Below, piece after piece: positions 34,379-43,258 of a stretch of 64,000 nt of DNA (position 1 is the first letter of the stretch; each line of letters starts with the position of its first letter). The stretch is from JACRLW01 sp050181465 (GTDB lineage: Bacteria > Planctomycetota > UBA1135 > UBA2386), in assembly GCA_050181465.1 (NCBI GenBank), contig JBFXDD010000009.1:1-64000 (forward strand). Direction: 5' to 3'. The notes under the pieces were generated by a model that worked only from the letters and a program-made list of their open reading frames with translations, made no database searches and had not been told where the DNA came from. The translations under genes and the position numbers were made by a program.

Positions 34379-35648
34379 CGCCCGTCTCGACCCGCTCGGA
34401 GGCCGCTGCGCCGACTCCGACTTCCGAGAAGAGGGCGTCGAGCGACCAGATCCCGGTCTCCGTCCATTCGCCGGCACCCTTCTCGGACGACTTCGACCGC
34501 TTGACCCGGAACGCGATCTTGCGCTCCGCGAGATCGACGACGACCTGGTGCAGCGTCATCGCCACTTCCGACTTGCGGATCAGCTTCTGCATCGTCGCAA
34601 GGTCGATCGGGTCGCGGTCGCCGTCGGCCCCCTTCGCGAGCGCGTCGTAGCGCCAGCACACGGCGGGTTCCTCGCGCTCACGGTGATGGTTGCTGCAAGC
34701 AATCGAGCGATCTTCGGCGACGGGTCGACGGACCGTGACCCCATCCTCCGTGAAGTCGTCCGGTGCGATCTCGAAGACCGCGGCGCCGCCCTCACGACCG
34801 GCGCTACCCGCGAACGCGAACATCAAGTTGCCGCCCATTCCGTATCGATGCGAAACCAATGCAGCCTGTGCGAGCGCGATCGTGTCGTCGCCCGGCACAA
34901 GGGTCTCGAGCACATCGCGGAGTGCGGCCGTGCGCGGAACGCAGCGCTCGTGACCGATCCGCTTCTTCGGAACATCGTGGATCGCGAGGAACACGCCCGC
35001 GGCTGACACTCCGGTGACCGTCCCGGGCAGTCCGGGCCATCCCAGCGTCACCGTCGCCTGCCGGCCATCGGTTGGGCCTCGCACGATCACGTGCGCGTGC
35101 TGGAGGAGCTTGGGCGTAGCGAAGTAGTCGAGATTTCGACCTACCAGCGGTCCGCGGCTCTTCGCAGCCTCGCCGAACACGGCGACCGACGAGCACATCA
35201 ACCCGATGACGTCGGGCAACGTCGCCGCACCCAAGAGGTCGGTCGCATCCAGATCGCGGTCGAGATCCGCGATGTGCAGATGCTTCGCGTCGCGTGCACG
35301 CATGCCCTCGACCACGGCAGCCGCCCAGGTCGTGAGCGACGGCGGGAAGGACGTGCTGCGCAGGATCTGCGGCCGCAGCGCGACGTCCCACGCCTTCGGA
35401 TTCGGCATGAACGAGTTCTTCAGCGCGAAGTCACTGAACAGCTCGGCGATCTGCGGCGCGCACAGGTAGCCTTCCGCGAAGCCTTGCTCGCCGACATCGC
35501 CGTGCACGAAGACGATCCCGAGTCCGTCGACGACCCTGGTGTGCCCCTTCACCGCCGGTGCCGTCGCGACCTGCGCAGCGAGCGGCATCGAGAAGAGCGC
35601 GACGGCGGCCGTCAGGAGTGCGATCTGAGTGCGAGGAGTTCGAGTCAT
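34359..35648 (-). CDS. C45-type autoproteolytic acyltransferase/hydrolase
   Basis: A 429-residue secreted Ntn hydrolase resembling the C45 (acyl-CoA:6-APA acyltransferase-like) family. A signal peptide (IALLTAAVALFSMPLAAQ) is followed by a pro-region. The expected N-terminal nucleophile after self-cleavage is the cysteine in GLMCSSVAVFGEAAKSRGP, with LVGRNLDYF next, as is typical. AGVFLAIHDVPKK and IACSNHH also match. Possible roles are hydrolysis or transfer of an N-acyl amide or a bile-salt-like bond. The sulfide:quinone oxidoreductase lies 70 bp upstream on the same strand. Confidence 0.82.
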   Translation of the reverse strand: MTRTPRTQIALLTAAVALFSMPLAAQVATAPAVKGHTRVVDGLGIVFVHGDVGEQGFAEGYLCAPQIAELFSDFALKNSFMPNPKAWDVALRPQILRSTSFPPSLTTWAAAVVEGMRARDAKHLHIADLDRDLDATDLLGAATLPDVIGLMCSSVAVFGEAAKSRGPLVGRNLDYFATPKLLQHAHVIVRGPTDGRQATVTLGWPGLPGTVTGVSAAGVFLAIHDVPKKRIGHERCVPRTAALRDVLETLVPGDDTIALAQAALVSHRYGMGGNLMFAFAGSAGREGGAAVFEIAPDDFTEDGVTVRRPVAEDRSIACSNHHREREEPAVCWRYDALAKGADGDRDPIDLATMQKLIRKSEVAMTLHQVVVDLAERKIAFRVKRSKSSEKGAGEWTETGIWSLDALFSEVGVGAAASERVETGGAKQDR

Positions 35649-35718
35649 GAGACCGGACGGGAGGACCATGCGATCGAGCGTGGTTCCTGGGGCGATGCGA
35701 GCGGGGGAAACAGCAGCG

Positions 35719-36909
35719 TCAGAGCCGCCCCTTCATCATGCCATGCCAATACAGCTTGGGAAGCAGGTAGCGCTTCAGCCAGTACATACTGCGCCGCTCG
35801 ATCGACTGGTCGAAGGGGAACGTCTCCTTGGATGCGAGGTCGTAGTCGAACTCGGCCAGGATCACCTTGCCTCGTGCTGTGATCAGTGGACAGGAGGTGT
35901 AGCCGTCATACTTCGCGAGCAACTGCGACCCCGCGCGAGCCGCCAGCAGGTTCGCCACGAGCACCGGCGCCTGCTTGCGGATCCCGGCGCCGGTCTTCGG
36001 CGTGGGCAGATTGCTCGAATCGCCCAACGCGAACACGTTCGGGTGTCGCACGTGCTGCAACGTGTGTCGATCGACGTCGACGAAACCGCCGCCGTCGGCC
36101 AATCCACTCGCAGCGATCGACGCCGGGGCACGCATCGGCGGCACGACATGGAGCATGTCGTACTCCGCGACCTGATCCGGACCGCCGCTGAGGTCGCGGA
36201 ATGTCGCGCGGCGACTCGAAGCATGGACCGCCGTCAGGTCGCGCTGCACGTTGACTTCGCAGCCGTAGCGCGCGACCACGCGCTCCAGCGCCGGTAGGTA
36301 GCGTGCGACAGGGAAGAGCTTGGGCTGCGCCGTGAAGAATCGAATCCTGCACTTGTCGAGGATGCCCGCACGACGCCAGTGGTCTGCGGCGAGATACATG
36401 ATCTTCTGCGGCGCGCCACCACACTTGACCGGGCCGGAAGGATGCGTGAACAAGGCCGTTCCGCCGCGGAAGTCGCGGATGTTGCTCCAGACCGACTCCA
36501 CCAGATCGTACGAGTACACGCTGCAGGTGCCGAGCGTGCCGATCGTGTTCTCGAGACCCGCGACTCGCGTCCAGTCGAGCTGAATCCCGAGCGCGACGAC
36601 GAGCCAGCGATACTCGATCTCGTCACCGCTGGCCGTGTGGACCTTTCCCGCCGTGGGATCGATCCTCGCAACCGCATCATGGACCCAGCCGACTCCGCTC
36701 GGGACGAGCTTCGCCGTCGCCTTGCGAGTGATCTCGCGGCGGCACACTCCCGCCCCGGCCAAGGTCCACAGCGGCTGGTAGTCGTGGGTGGTCGAAGGCT
36801 CGATGACGGCGATGCGTCCCGGCCCCACGGACTTGGCAAGGCGCGCTGCGACGCTGATGCCGCCGGTGCCGCCCCCAAGGATCAGGAACTCGTAGCTCTG
36901 GCGCGTCAT
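35719..36909 (-). CDS. sqr: Sulfide:quinone oxidoreductase (SQR), mitochondrial-like type
   Basis: A 396-residue FAD enzyme. The dinucleotide-binding motif is LGGGTGGISVAARL at residues 11-24. Redox cysteines match animal SQR: C163 in GPVKCGGAPQKIMYLA and C340 in YDGYTSCPLITARGK. The ALGDSSNLPTPKTGAGIRKQAPVLVANL segment is also conserved. It should oxidise sulfide at the membrane and pass electrons to quinone. The C-terminal amphipathic part (MYWLKRYLLPKLYWHG) suits membrane association. It is divergent from methylmalonyl-CoA mutase with about 50 bp between. Confidence 0.9.
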   Translation of the reverse strand: MTRQSYEFLILGGGTGGISVAARLAKSVGPGRIAVIEPSTTHDYQPLWTLAGAGVCRREITRKATAKLVPSGVGWVHDAVARIDPTAGKVHTASGDEIEYRWLVVALGIQLDWTRVAGLENTIGTLGTCSVYSYDLVESVWSNIRDFRGGTALFTHPSGPVKCGGAPQKIMYLAADHWRRAGILDKCRIRFFTAQPKLFPVARYLPALERVVARYGCEVNVQRDLTAVHASSRRATFRDLSGGPDQVAEYDMLHVVPPMRAPASIAASGLADGGGFVDVDRHTLQHVRHPNVFALGDSSNLPTPKTGAGIRKQAPVLVANLLAARAGSQLLAKYDGYTSCPLITARGKVILAEFDYDLASKETFPFDQSIERRSMYWLKRYLLPKLYWHGMMKGRL

Positions 36910-36957
36910 GCCTCGTCGGACGCCAGACAGTATCCGGTCGGTATGCTCCTCGCGCTC

Positions 36958-39042
36958 ATGAAGCTCCCCGACTTCCGCAACCTCGCCTACGGCGCCGCTC
37001 CCCGACCCGTAGCGAACGCGGCTGCGAGCCGTCCCGCGAAGCCCTCGCGACTCGACACCCTGCCGGGTCGCGACGACTTCTGCCGCGGTCCGTACCCCAC
37101 GATGTACGTGCAGCGGCCGTGGACCATCCGGCAGTACGCGGGCTTCTCGACCGCCGAAGAATCGAACGCGTTCTATCGCCGCAACTTGGCGATGGGACAA
37201 CAGGGCCTGTCGGTGGCCTTCGACTTGCCGACACACCGCGGCTACGACAGCGATCATCCCCGCGTGCGCGGCGATGTCGGGATGGCCGGCGTCGCGATCG
37301 ACTCGATCCTCGACATGCGCATCTTGTTCGATGCGATCCCGCTCGATCGAGTGTCGGTATCGATGACGATGAACGGCGCGGTATTGCCGATCCTCGCGCT
37401 GTTCATCGTGGCCGGTGAAGAGCAGGGAGTTCCCGCGGCGAAGCTCAGCGGAACCATTCAGAACGACATCCTGAAGGAGTTCATGGTGCGGAACACCTTC
37501 ATCTATCCACCGACGCCGTCGATGCGGATCGTCGGGGACATTTTCGCCTGGAGCGCGCGCAACATGCCGCGCTTCAACTGCATCTCGGTCTCCGGCTATC
37601 ACATGCAGGAAGCGGGCGCACCGGCCGAGTTGGAGCTGGCTTACACGCTCGCCGACGGAATCGAGTACCTCCGCGCCGGAATCGCCGCCGGATTGAAGAT
37701 CGACGAATTCGCGCCGCGCATCTCCTTCTTCTTCGGCATCGGGATGGACCTGTTCACCGAAGCGGCGAAGCTGCGCGCCGCTCGCGTGCTGTGGAGCGAG
37801 ATCGTCGCCGGATTCGGGGCGACGGACCCAAAGAGCCTCGCGCTGCGGACCCATTGTCAGACGTCCGGATGGTCGCTCACGGCACAGTCGCCGTGGAACA
37901 ACGTCGCACGCACCACCATCGAAGCACTGGCTGCGGTACTCGGCGGCACGCAGAGCCTGCACACGAACGCCTTCGACGAAGCACTCGCGCTGCCGAGCGC
38001 GGCGTCGGCACGTATCGCTCGCAATACGCAACTCGTGCTCCAGGACGAGACCGAGATCACTCGCCTCATCGACCCGCTCGGCGGCAGCCACCACGTCGAA
38101 GCACTCACCGACGGACTCATCGCACGCGCTCGTGAACTGATCACCGAAGTAGAATCCGCCGGCGGTATGGCCAAGGCCATCGATGCCGGCATCCCGAAGC
38201 TGCGCATCGAAGCGGCAGCGGCACAACGCCAGGCGCGGATCGACTCAGGGAGCGATGTGATCGTGGGCGTCAACCGTTATCAGGTCGATACCGAGGAGCC
38301 CGTCGAGGTCTTGTCGATCGACGACAAGACCGTGCGCGCCCAACAGGTCGCGCGCTTGGAGAAGCTGAAGAGTGAACGTGACGGCCGCCGCGTCGACGCA
38401 GCGCTCGCTGCGCTCGAGGCTGGCGCACGAAGTGCTGCGAACTTGCTCGAACTCGCCATCGAGGCGGCGCGAGTCGGGGCCACCGTCGGCGAGATCAGCT
38501 TCGCACTCGAGAAAGTGTTCGGTCGCTACGAAGCGAGCGTGCGCACCGTCAGCGGGGTGTACGCTGCCGCGAGCATGGACCAAGACGCGATCGCCGGACT
38601 GCGCCGCCGTACCGAGGAGTTCCTCGCGCGCGAGGGGCGACGACCGCGAATCCTGGTCGCGAAGATGGGACAGGACGGCCACGATCGCGGCGCGAAGGTA
38701 GTCGCGACCGCGTTCGCGGACTTCGGCTTCGATGTCGATGTCGGGCCCCTGTTCCAGACGCCCAGTGAAGTCGCCCGACAGGCCGTCGAGAACGACGTTC
38801 ACGTCGTCGGAGTGAGCACGCTGGCCGGCGGTCACAAGAGTTTGGTCCCCGAGCTCGTTGCAGAGTTGCGCGCCGCCGGTGCCGGGCACGTGCTCGTCGT
38901 CGCCGGCGGAGTCATCCCGGCGCAGGACCATCAAGCACTGCTCGCGGCCGGGTGCGCCTTGATCTTCGGCCCCGGAACACCGATTCAGTGGGCCGCCGGC
39001 CAACTTCTCGACCGACTCCTGGCCGGGGCTCGCGAATCGTGA
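36958..39042 (+). CDS. scpA: Methylmalonyl-CoA mutase
   Basis: A 694-residue single-chain methylmalonyl-CoA mutase, which interconverts (R)-methylmalonyl-CoA and succinyl-CoA with adenosylcobalamin. The TIM barrel shows PTMYVQRPWTIRQYAGFST, GLSVAFDLPTHRGYDSDHP and the catalytic histidine in SGYHMQEAGA. The C-terminal B12 domain has the cobalamin-ligand motif GQDGHDRGAKVV and GVSTLAGGHKSL. The key tyrosine of TMY points to methylmalonyl rather than isobutyryl substrate. The ATG at 36958 (MKLPDFRNLAYG) is chosen; 36943 is possible. Its chaperone gene meaB lies 14 kb away at 53432. The stop overlaps the next start (TGATG). Confidence 0.94.
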   Translation: MKLPDFRNLAYGAAPRPVANAAASRPAKPSRLDTLPGRDDFCRGPYPTMYVQRPWTIRQYAGFSTAEESNAFYRRNLAMGQQGLSVAFDLPTHRGYDSDHPRVRGDVGMAGVAIDSILDMRILFDAIPLDRVSVSMTMNGAVLPILALFIVAGEEQGVPAAKLSGTIQNDILKEFMVRNTFIYPPTPSMRIVGDIFAWSARNMPRFNCISVSGYHMQEAGAPAELELAYTLADGIEYLRAGIAAGLKIDEFAPRISFFFGIGMDLFTEAAKLRAARVLWSEIVAGFGATDPKSLALRTHCQTSGWSLTAQSPWNNVARTTIEALAAVLGGTQSLHTNAFDEALALPSAASARIARNTQLVLQDETEITRLIDPLGGSHHVEALTDGLIARARELITEVESAGGMAKAIDAGIPKLRIEAAAAQRQARIDSGSDVIVGVNRYQVDTEEPVEVLSIDDKTVRAQQVARLEKLKSERDGRRVDAALAALEAGARSAANLLELAIEAARVGATVGEISFALEKVFGRYEASVRTVSGVYAAASMDQDAIAGLRRRTEEFLAREGRRPRILVAKMGQDGHDRGAKVVATAFADFGFDVDVGPLFQTPSEVARQAVENDVHVVGVSTLAGGHKSLVPELVAELRAAGAGHVLVVAGGVIPAQDHQALLAAGCALIFGPGTPIQWAAGQLLDRLLAGARES

Positions 39043-40835
39043 TGCGAATTCTCTCGACCACCTTCCTCCTGACCGCGTTCGCCGTCGCCCAGGGGCCGAC
39101 TTGGAATCTTCCTGCCGACCACTCGCTGCGTTACGAGCGCACGCGCACCATCACGACTCGAGGCCTCGATCCTGAACCGCAACCCGGCGATCCCAAACCG
39201 CCACCCTTCGGCATTCCCGGTGAGTTCGGACGCGGCGTGTTGCTGCCCACCGATCTCGACGCACGGCGCCGGTCGGTCGAGCGCGAACCCTTCGACTTGA
39301 GTGAGTTGCCGTGGGTCGTCGCGTTCGACCTGACGAGCTTCCGGGCCGGACGCTCGACGCGGGAATTTGCCTCGGTGCGACCCTTCGGCAGGCTTGCCGT
39401 CGCAGTCGACGGTCTGGCGCCGTCCGCAACGAATCGACAGCGGCTGACGTGTCGCATCCTGCAGCGTCCCGTCGATGCCGCGAAGATGGATGGCCCCGCG
39501 CGCGATCGCAATGCGCGACTCGAGCGCTTTCGAAACGTGCACTCTCACGGGTTCGACGGGAACCTGACGATCGAGCGGGTCTTCGACGCCGAACGAGGGT
39601 TGATCACCGAGTTCGCCGCCCGGCTCGACGCCGAGATCGTGCCGCGCGAGCACCCCAAGTACAAGCGCATCGCGGTCACGATCGAAGAGAGCTGGACGCT
39701 GAGCGAGGAGTTCATCGCCGACTCGCCGGCCTTCAACGAGCGCGTCGGCGCGGCGATCCTGGCCGGACGTCAACGGATCGCGAAGGTCCTCGCCGAGAAG
39801 CTGACGAAGCTCGGGGAGCGACCGACCGATGAGCAGTTGCACGTCGATCGCGAGATCGGGGAGATCGCGCTGATGACGCTCACGCTCGTGAAGTGTCGAC
39901 ACCCGCGGACCGATCCGCTCCTTCGCGACGCGTTGCGCGCGCTGCGCGACGGACGCTTGCGCGACACCTATTCACTCGCCGTCGGGCTGATGGCGACCGA
40001 GTCGTTCTACGCCGAGCCCAACGAACGTGACCACTTGCTCCAAGGATTGATCGACCGACCACAACCGCGCAAGCCGTCGGATGACGATCTGGCCGCGATG
40101 AAGACGTGGGTGGAGCGCTTGCTCGACAACCGCGACGCCGACTCCGACCGTAGCAAAGTCGCACGATGGGCCTACAAGCCCTCGCCGGGGTGGGACAACT
40201 CCACCACGCAGTTCGCGATCCTCGGCCTGTGGTCGGCGCAGCTCTGCGGCATCGCGATCGACAAGGACATCTGGCTGACCGCGGCACAACACTGGTTCGA
40301 GACCCGCTGTCCGAGCAAGGAGCGAACGACGCTCGCACCGCTCTCCTATCGACAACTCGAACGCGGCAGCACGAAGGGGACGTCGACGCCGGTGATCACG
40401 CGAGGATGGTCCTATCACGGCTCGGGCGGAGAGCCGTACGGAAGCATGACGGCCGCCGGCGTTGCGAGCCTCACGCTCATCACCGCAGCACTGCGGGACC
40501 AAGGTCTCGAGCGATCGCCGGTGATCGGCGAGTGCAGGAGCGCGATCCGCGAAGGACAGGCCTGGCTGGCCGCGCACTTCGACGTGCGCAGCAATCCCGG
40601 CCGCCCCTTCGACTACGACTTCTGGCGCAACTACTGGCTGTACGGCCTCGAGCGCGCGTGCGAACTCGGCCAGGTCGCCCGCCTGGGTGAGCGTGACTGG
40701 TACTTCGAAGGCGCCTCGCTCCTCCTGGCCATGCACGGAGCGAACGGCGACTTCGAGCCCGGTGACGACGTCGACGACTGCTTCGCCTTGCTGTTCCTCG
40801 AGAAGGCGGCCGTGCCGGTGTCCACCGGGCGCTGA
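39042..40835 (+). CDS. Secreted alpha/alpha-toroid-like protein (prenyltransferase/squalene-oxidase-like repeats)
   Basis: A 597-residue exported protein with a short signal (LSTTFLLTAFAVAQ). The C-terminal half has helical repeats like those of the prenyltransferase and squalene cyclase superfamily (WDNSTTQFAILGLWSAQLCG, GSMTAAGVASLTLITAALRDQG, IREGQAWLAAHFDVRSNPG, FWRNYWLYGLERACELG). The N-terminal half is unfamiliar. Proteins of this kind are common in Planctomycetes and are not known cyclases. The start overlaps the mutase stop (TGATG), but a functional link is not obvious. Confidence 0.65.
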   Translation: MRILSTTFLLTAFAVAQGPTWNLPADHSLRYERTRTITTRGLDPEPQPGDPKPPPFGIPGEFGRGVLLPTDLDARRRSVEREPFDLSELPWVVAFDLTSFRAGRSTREFASVRPFGRLAVAVDGLAPSATNRQRLTCRILQRPVDAAKMDGPARDRNARLERFRNVHSHGFDGNLTIERVFDAERGLITEFAARLDAEIVPREHPKYKRIAVTIEESWTLSEEFIADSPAFNERVGAAILAGRQRIAKVLAEKLTKLGERPTDEQLHVDREIGEIALMTLTLVKCRHPRTDPLLRDALRALRDGRLRDTYSLAVGLMATESFYAEPNERDHLLQGLIDRPQPRKPSDDDLAAMKTWVERLLDNRDADSDRSKVARWAYKPSPGWDNSTTQFAILGLWSAQLCGIAIDKDIWLTAAQHWFETRCPSKERTTLAPLSYRQLERGSTKGTSTPVITRGWSYHGSGGEPYGSMTAAGVASLTLITAALRDQGLERSPVIGECRSAIREGQAWLAAHFDVRSNPGRPFDYDFWRNYWLYGLERACELGQVARLGERDWYFEGASLLLAMHGANGDFEPGDDVDDCFALLFLEKAAVPVSTGR

Positions 40836-40848
40836 TCGGCACGATCGG

Positions 40849-41256
40849 TCAGTGCGTGACCGTCGGCTCCATGCCCTTGGCTTGCTGGATCCAATCCGCG
40901 ACTTCCTTCTCGGAAGGGTTGGCCTTGCAGAGCTTCTTCTCGTTGTTCACCTCGGCCATCTTGGCGGCGAGGTTGTCGGCGCGACGCGTGCGAAGCTCCT
41001 TGACGGTGTCGACTCCGGCGCACTCGAGCAGTTCAGCGAACTGCGTGGCGACGCCCTTGATCCGCATGAGGTCGGCCATATTGGCCCACTTCAGGAGATG
41101 GGTCTCGCTGATGCCGGTCTCGGCCGCCACTTTCTGGCGCCCCTTCTTGTCGCAGCACAGTTTCAGGAAGTGCTCGACCTTCGTGATGCCGACCTTGCCG
41201 AGCTTCTCGGCGTACGCGGGACCGATACCTTCGATTTCGTCGATCTTGTAGGACAT
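40849..41256 (-). CDS. DUF4332 helix-hairpin-helix protein
   Basis: A 135-residue cytoplasmic protein matching DUF4332. Helix-hairpin-helix features are visible: IEGIGPAYAEKLGKVGITKVEHFL and RIKGVATQFAELLECAGVDTVKELRTRRADNL. Such domains often bind DNA non-specifically. The ATG at 41256 was chosen because the domain starts at once. Its end lies 13 bp from the convergent toroid-like gene. Confidence 0.82.
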   Translation of the reverse strand: MSYKIDEIEGIGPAYAEKLGKVGITKVEHFLKLCCDKKGRQKVAAETGISETHLLKWANMADLMRIKGVATQFAELLECAGVDTVKELRTRRADNLAAKMAEVNNEKKLCKANPSEKEVADWIQQAKGMEPTVTH

Positions 41257-41327
41257 GGCGAAACTTTCAGAGACGCCGTTCGGCGTCGTGGGGACGAGGG
41301 GAGAACGTGAAGCCGGACACTCCGACC

Positions 41328-42062
41328 TCACTTGTAGGTCTTGCCGTCGTGACGGATCCAGCCGTCGGGATGACGACGAGCCGGGTCGTGGTGAGTCCAA
41401 TGGAGGACGCCACCCTCTTCGTTGTACTCGTACTCGCCCGCGATCGAAACGCGATCGCCTTCTTTGAGCGGGACACGCGGCGCGAGATCGATGTTGTGAG
41501 CGACGAGCACCGTGTGGTCACTGCCGTCCAACTGGAAGATGAAGCGTTGATGGCGCGAGCCCTCTTCGTCGTCGCGCAGGGTCCGGGCCACTCGCCCCTC
41601 GACGGTCACCTGCACGTCGGATCGTCCGCGGCGGAACGCGTCGAGTACGCGCCGTGTGCCGGTTGGAATCGTGCCTGCCGTCGGCGGTTGAGTCTCGGTC
41701 GCCGGCGGCTGCTGCGCCGGTGGCTGTTGCGCGGGTGGCTGCTTTGACGGCGGTGGCTGCTGAGCTGGTGGTTTCTCCGCGGGTGGCTTCTGCGTTGGCG
41801 GCTTCGGCTTCGCATCCTCCGGCACCGACGACTTACCCGTCGGCGGCGCAGCCTGCTTCTTCGGCGTGGCACCGCCGGCTTCGCCCGCGCCGCCCCCACT
41901 CGTCTCCGTCACCGACCGCTTCGTGTCCAACTCGATCCCCAGCTTGGCGAGCCAGCCTTGTCGCTCGGCAAACCAAAGTCCGGCGACGACCACGACGGCG
42001 ACTACGGTCGATAACAGCTTGCCCTTTCCGGCAGCCTTGCCGGACGCGGTGGAAGACGACAT
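41328..42062 (-). CDS. DUF3465 protein with Pro/Gln-rich linker
   Basis: A 244-residue protein. An N-terminal transmembrane segment (LLSTVVAVVVVAGLWFA) is followed by a proline-rich spacer of repeated KPPAxxPP and QQPPA units (about 41690-41830) and a C-terminal DUF3465 domain (VQVTVEGRVARTLRDDEEG, RFIFQLDGSDHTVLVAHNIDL, GEYEYNEEGGVLHWTHHD, HPDGWIRHDGKTY). DUF3465 is an OB-like domain of unknown function. The protein probably spans the periplasm from an inner-membrane anchor. Confidence 0.85.
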   Translation of the reverse strand: MSSSTASGKAAGKGKLLSTVVAVVVVAGLWFAERQGWLAKLGIELDTKRSVTETSGGGAGEAGGATPKKQAAPPTGKSSVPEDAKPKPPTQKPPAEKPPAQQPPPSKQPPAQQPPAQQPPATETQPPTAGTIPTGTRRVLDAFRRGRSDVQVTVEGRVARTLRDDEEGSRHQRFIFQLDGSDHTVLVAHNIDLAPRVPLKEGDRVSIAGEYEYNEEGGVLHWTHHDPARRHPDGWIRHDGKTYK

Positions 42063-42235
42063 CGCAGGAAACCTAAGCGCCAAGCGGGGGCACAGGTCAA
42101 CCTCGAGATCGCGAAGGCATCGCGTTCGGCCGGCACGGCCTTGCTCGGTGTCCTGGTCCGAGCTGCCTTCCGCGTTGCTCCCGATTTCCGGGCTGTGAGC
42201 TTGCCGACCCGGGGTCGCCGGCTCCAATCGGTCGC

Positions 42236-43210
42236 GTGAACCCGTCACTCAGCCTGCTCGCGCTCCTCCCCCTCGCACTCGGCGGATGCCGCATCGCCGA
42301 CATCGCCCGAACGTCGCGGGCCGTTTCGGCTGACGCGTCCGCGCCGCGGGTGCTGTGCGTCGTCGCTCACCCCGACGACGAGACTGCTTTCGCCGGGACC
42401 ATCTTCAAGATCAGCGCACACCTGGGCGGAACCTGTGACCTGGTCGTGATCACCAACGGCGAGGCGGGCTACAAGTACTCCACGCTCGCCGAGGACATCT
42501 ACGGTCTGGAGTTGACGGACGAGCGAGTAGGACGCGCGAACTTGCCGCGCATCCGCAAGGCCGAGATGCGCGCGGCCGGTGCGATCCTGCGTGTCCACGA
42601 GATCGACTTCCTCGATCAACTCGATCACCGCTACACGCAGGACGAAGGCGAGGTGCTGGGTCGCGGAGCGCGCGTGTGGGACCTGACTCGCGTGCGCGCC
42701 CACCTCGACGCCAGGCTTGCGAGCGGCAACTACGACTTCGTCTTCGTGCACCTACCGACGCCCGAGACGCACGGCCATCACAAGGCGGCAACGCTCTTGG
42801 CCCTCGAGGCGATCTCTCGCATGCCGCCCGAGCGAGCGCCCGTTGCGCTGGCCGCGTTCCACCAGAGCAAGACCGAAGCACGCAACCTTCCGTTCGCCAT
42901 CGACGGGCATGCGTTGAGCGAACAGCACAGCGACCTTGGCCCCTGGTCGTTCGACCGCACGCAGACCTTCGGTCATCAGAACAAGCTCGACTACCGCATC
43001 GTCACGTCATGGGCAGTCGCGGAACACAAGTCGCAAGGCAGCTACCAAGGCTTGCTCGGCCGCGGCGAACTCGAGAGCTTCCGCATGTTTCGAATCACTC
43101 CACGCGAACGCTCCAATCACGTCGAGCAACTGTTCGCTCGCCTTGCAGAGCCGCAGTTCCCGCCGCTCGAGTACGACGCCGAGGGCCGGCGTCTGAAGGG
43201 CACGAACTGA
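42236..43210 (+). CDS. PIG-L family deacetylase (lipoprotein)
   Basis: A 324-residue zinc deacetylase-like protein of the PIG-L/LmbE family. The metal site AHPDDE is at about residue 44-49, and the third ligand lies in THGHHKAATL near 180. The N terminus is a lipobox leader (LLPLALGGC). Family members remove acetyl groups from N-acetylglucosamine derivatives; the substrate is not clear here. The start is GTG at 42236. It converges with the arylsulfotransferase-like gene. Confidence 0.88.
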   Translation: MNPSLSLLALLPLALGGCRIADIARTSRAVSADASAPRVLCVVAHPDDETAFAGTIFKISAHLGGTCDLVVITNGEAGYKYSTLAEDIYGLELTDERVGRANLPRIRKAEMRAAGAILRVHEIDFLDQLDHRYTQDEGEVLGRGARVWDLTRVRAHLDARLASGNYDFVFVHLPTPETHGHHKAATLLALEAISRMPPERAPVALAAFHQSKTEARNLPFAIDGHALSEQHSDLGPWSFDRTQTFGHQNKLDYRIVTSWAVAEHKSQGSYQGLLGRGELESFRMFRITPRERSNHVEQLFARLAEPQFPPLEYDAEGRRLKGTN

Positions 43211-43258
43211 TGCTCCGCAGGCAGCTCGGGCCGGAGAGTCCGCGCTCGAGCGATTGGT

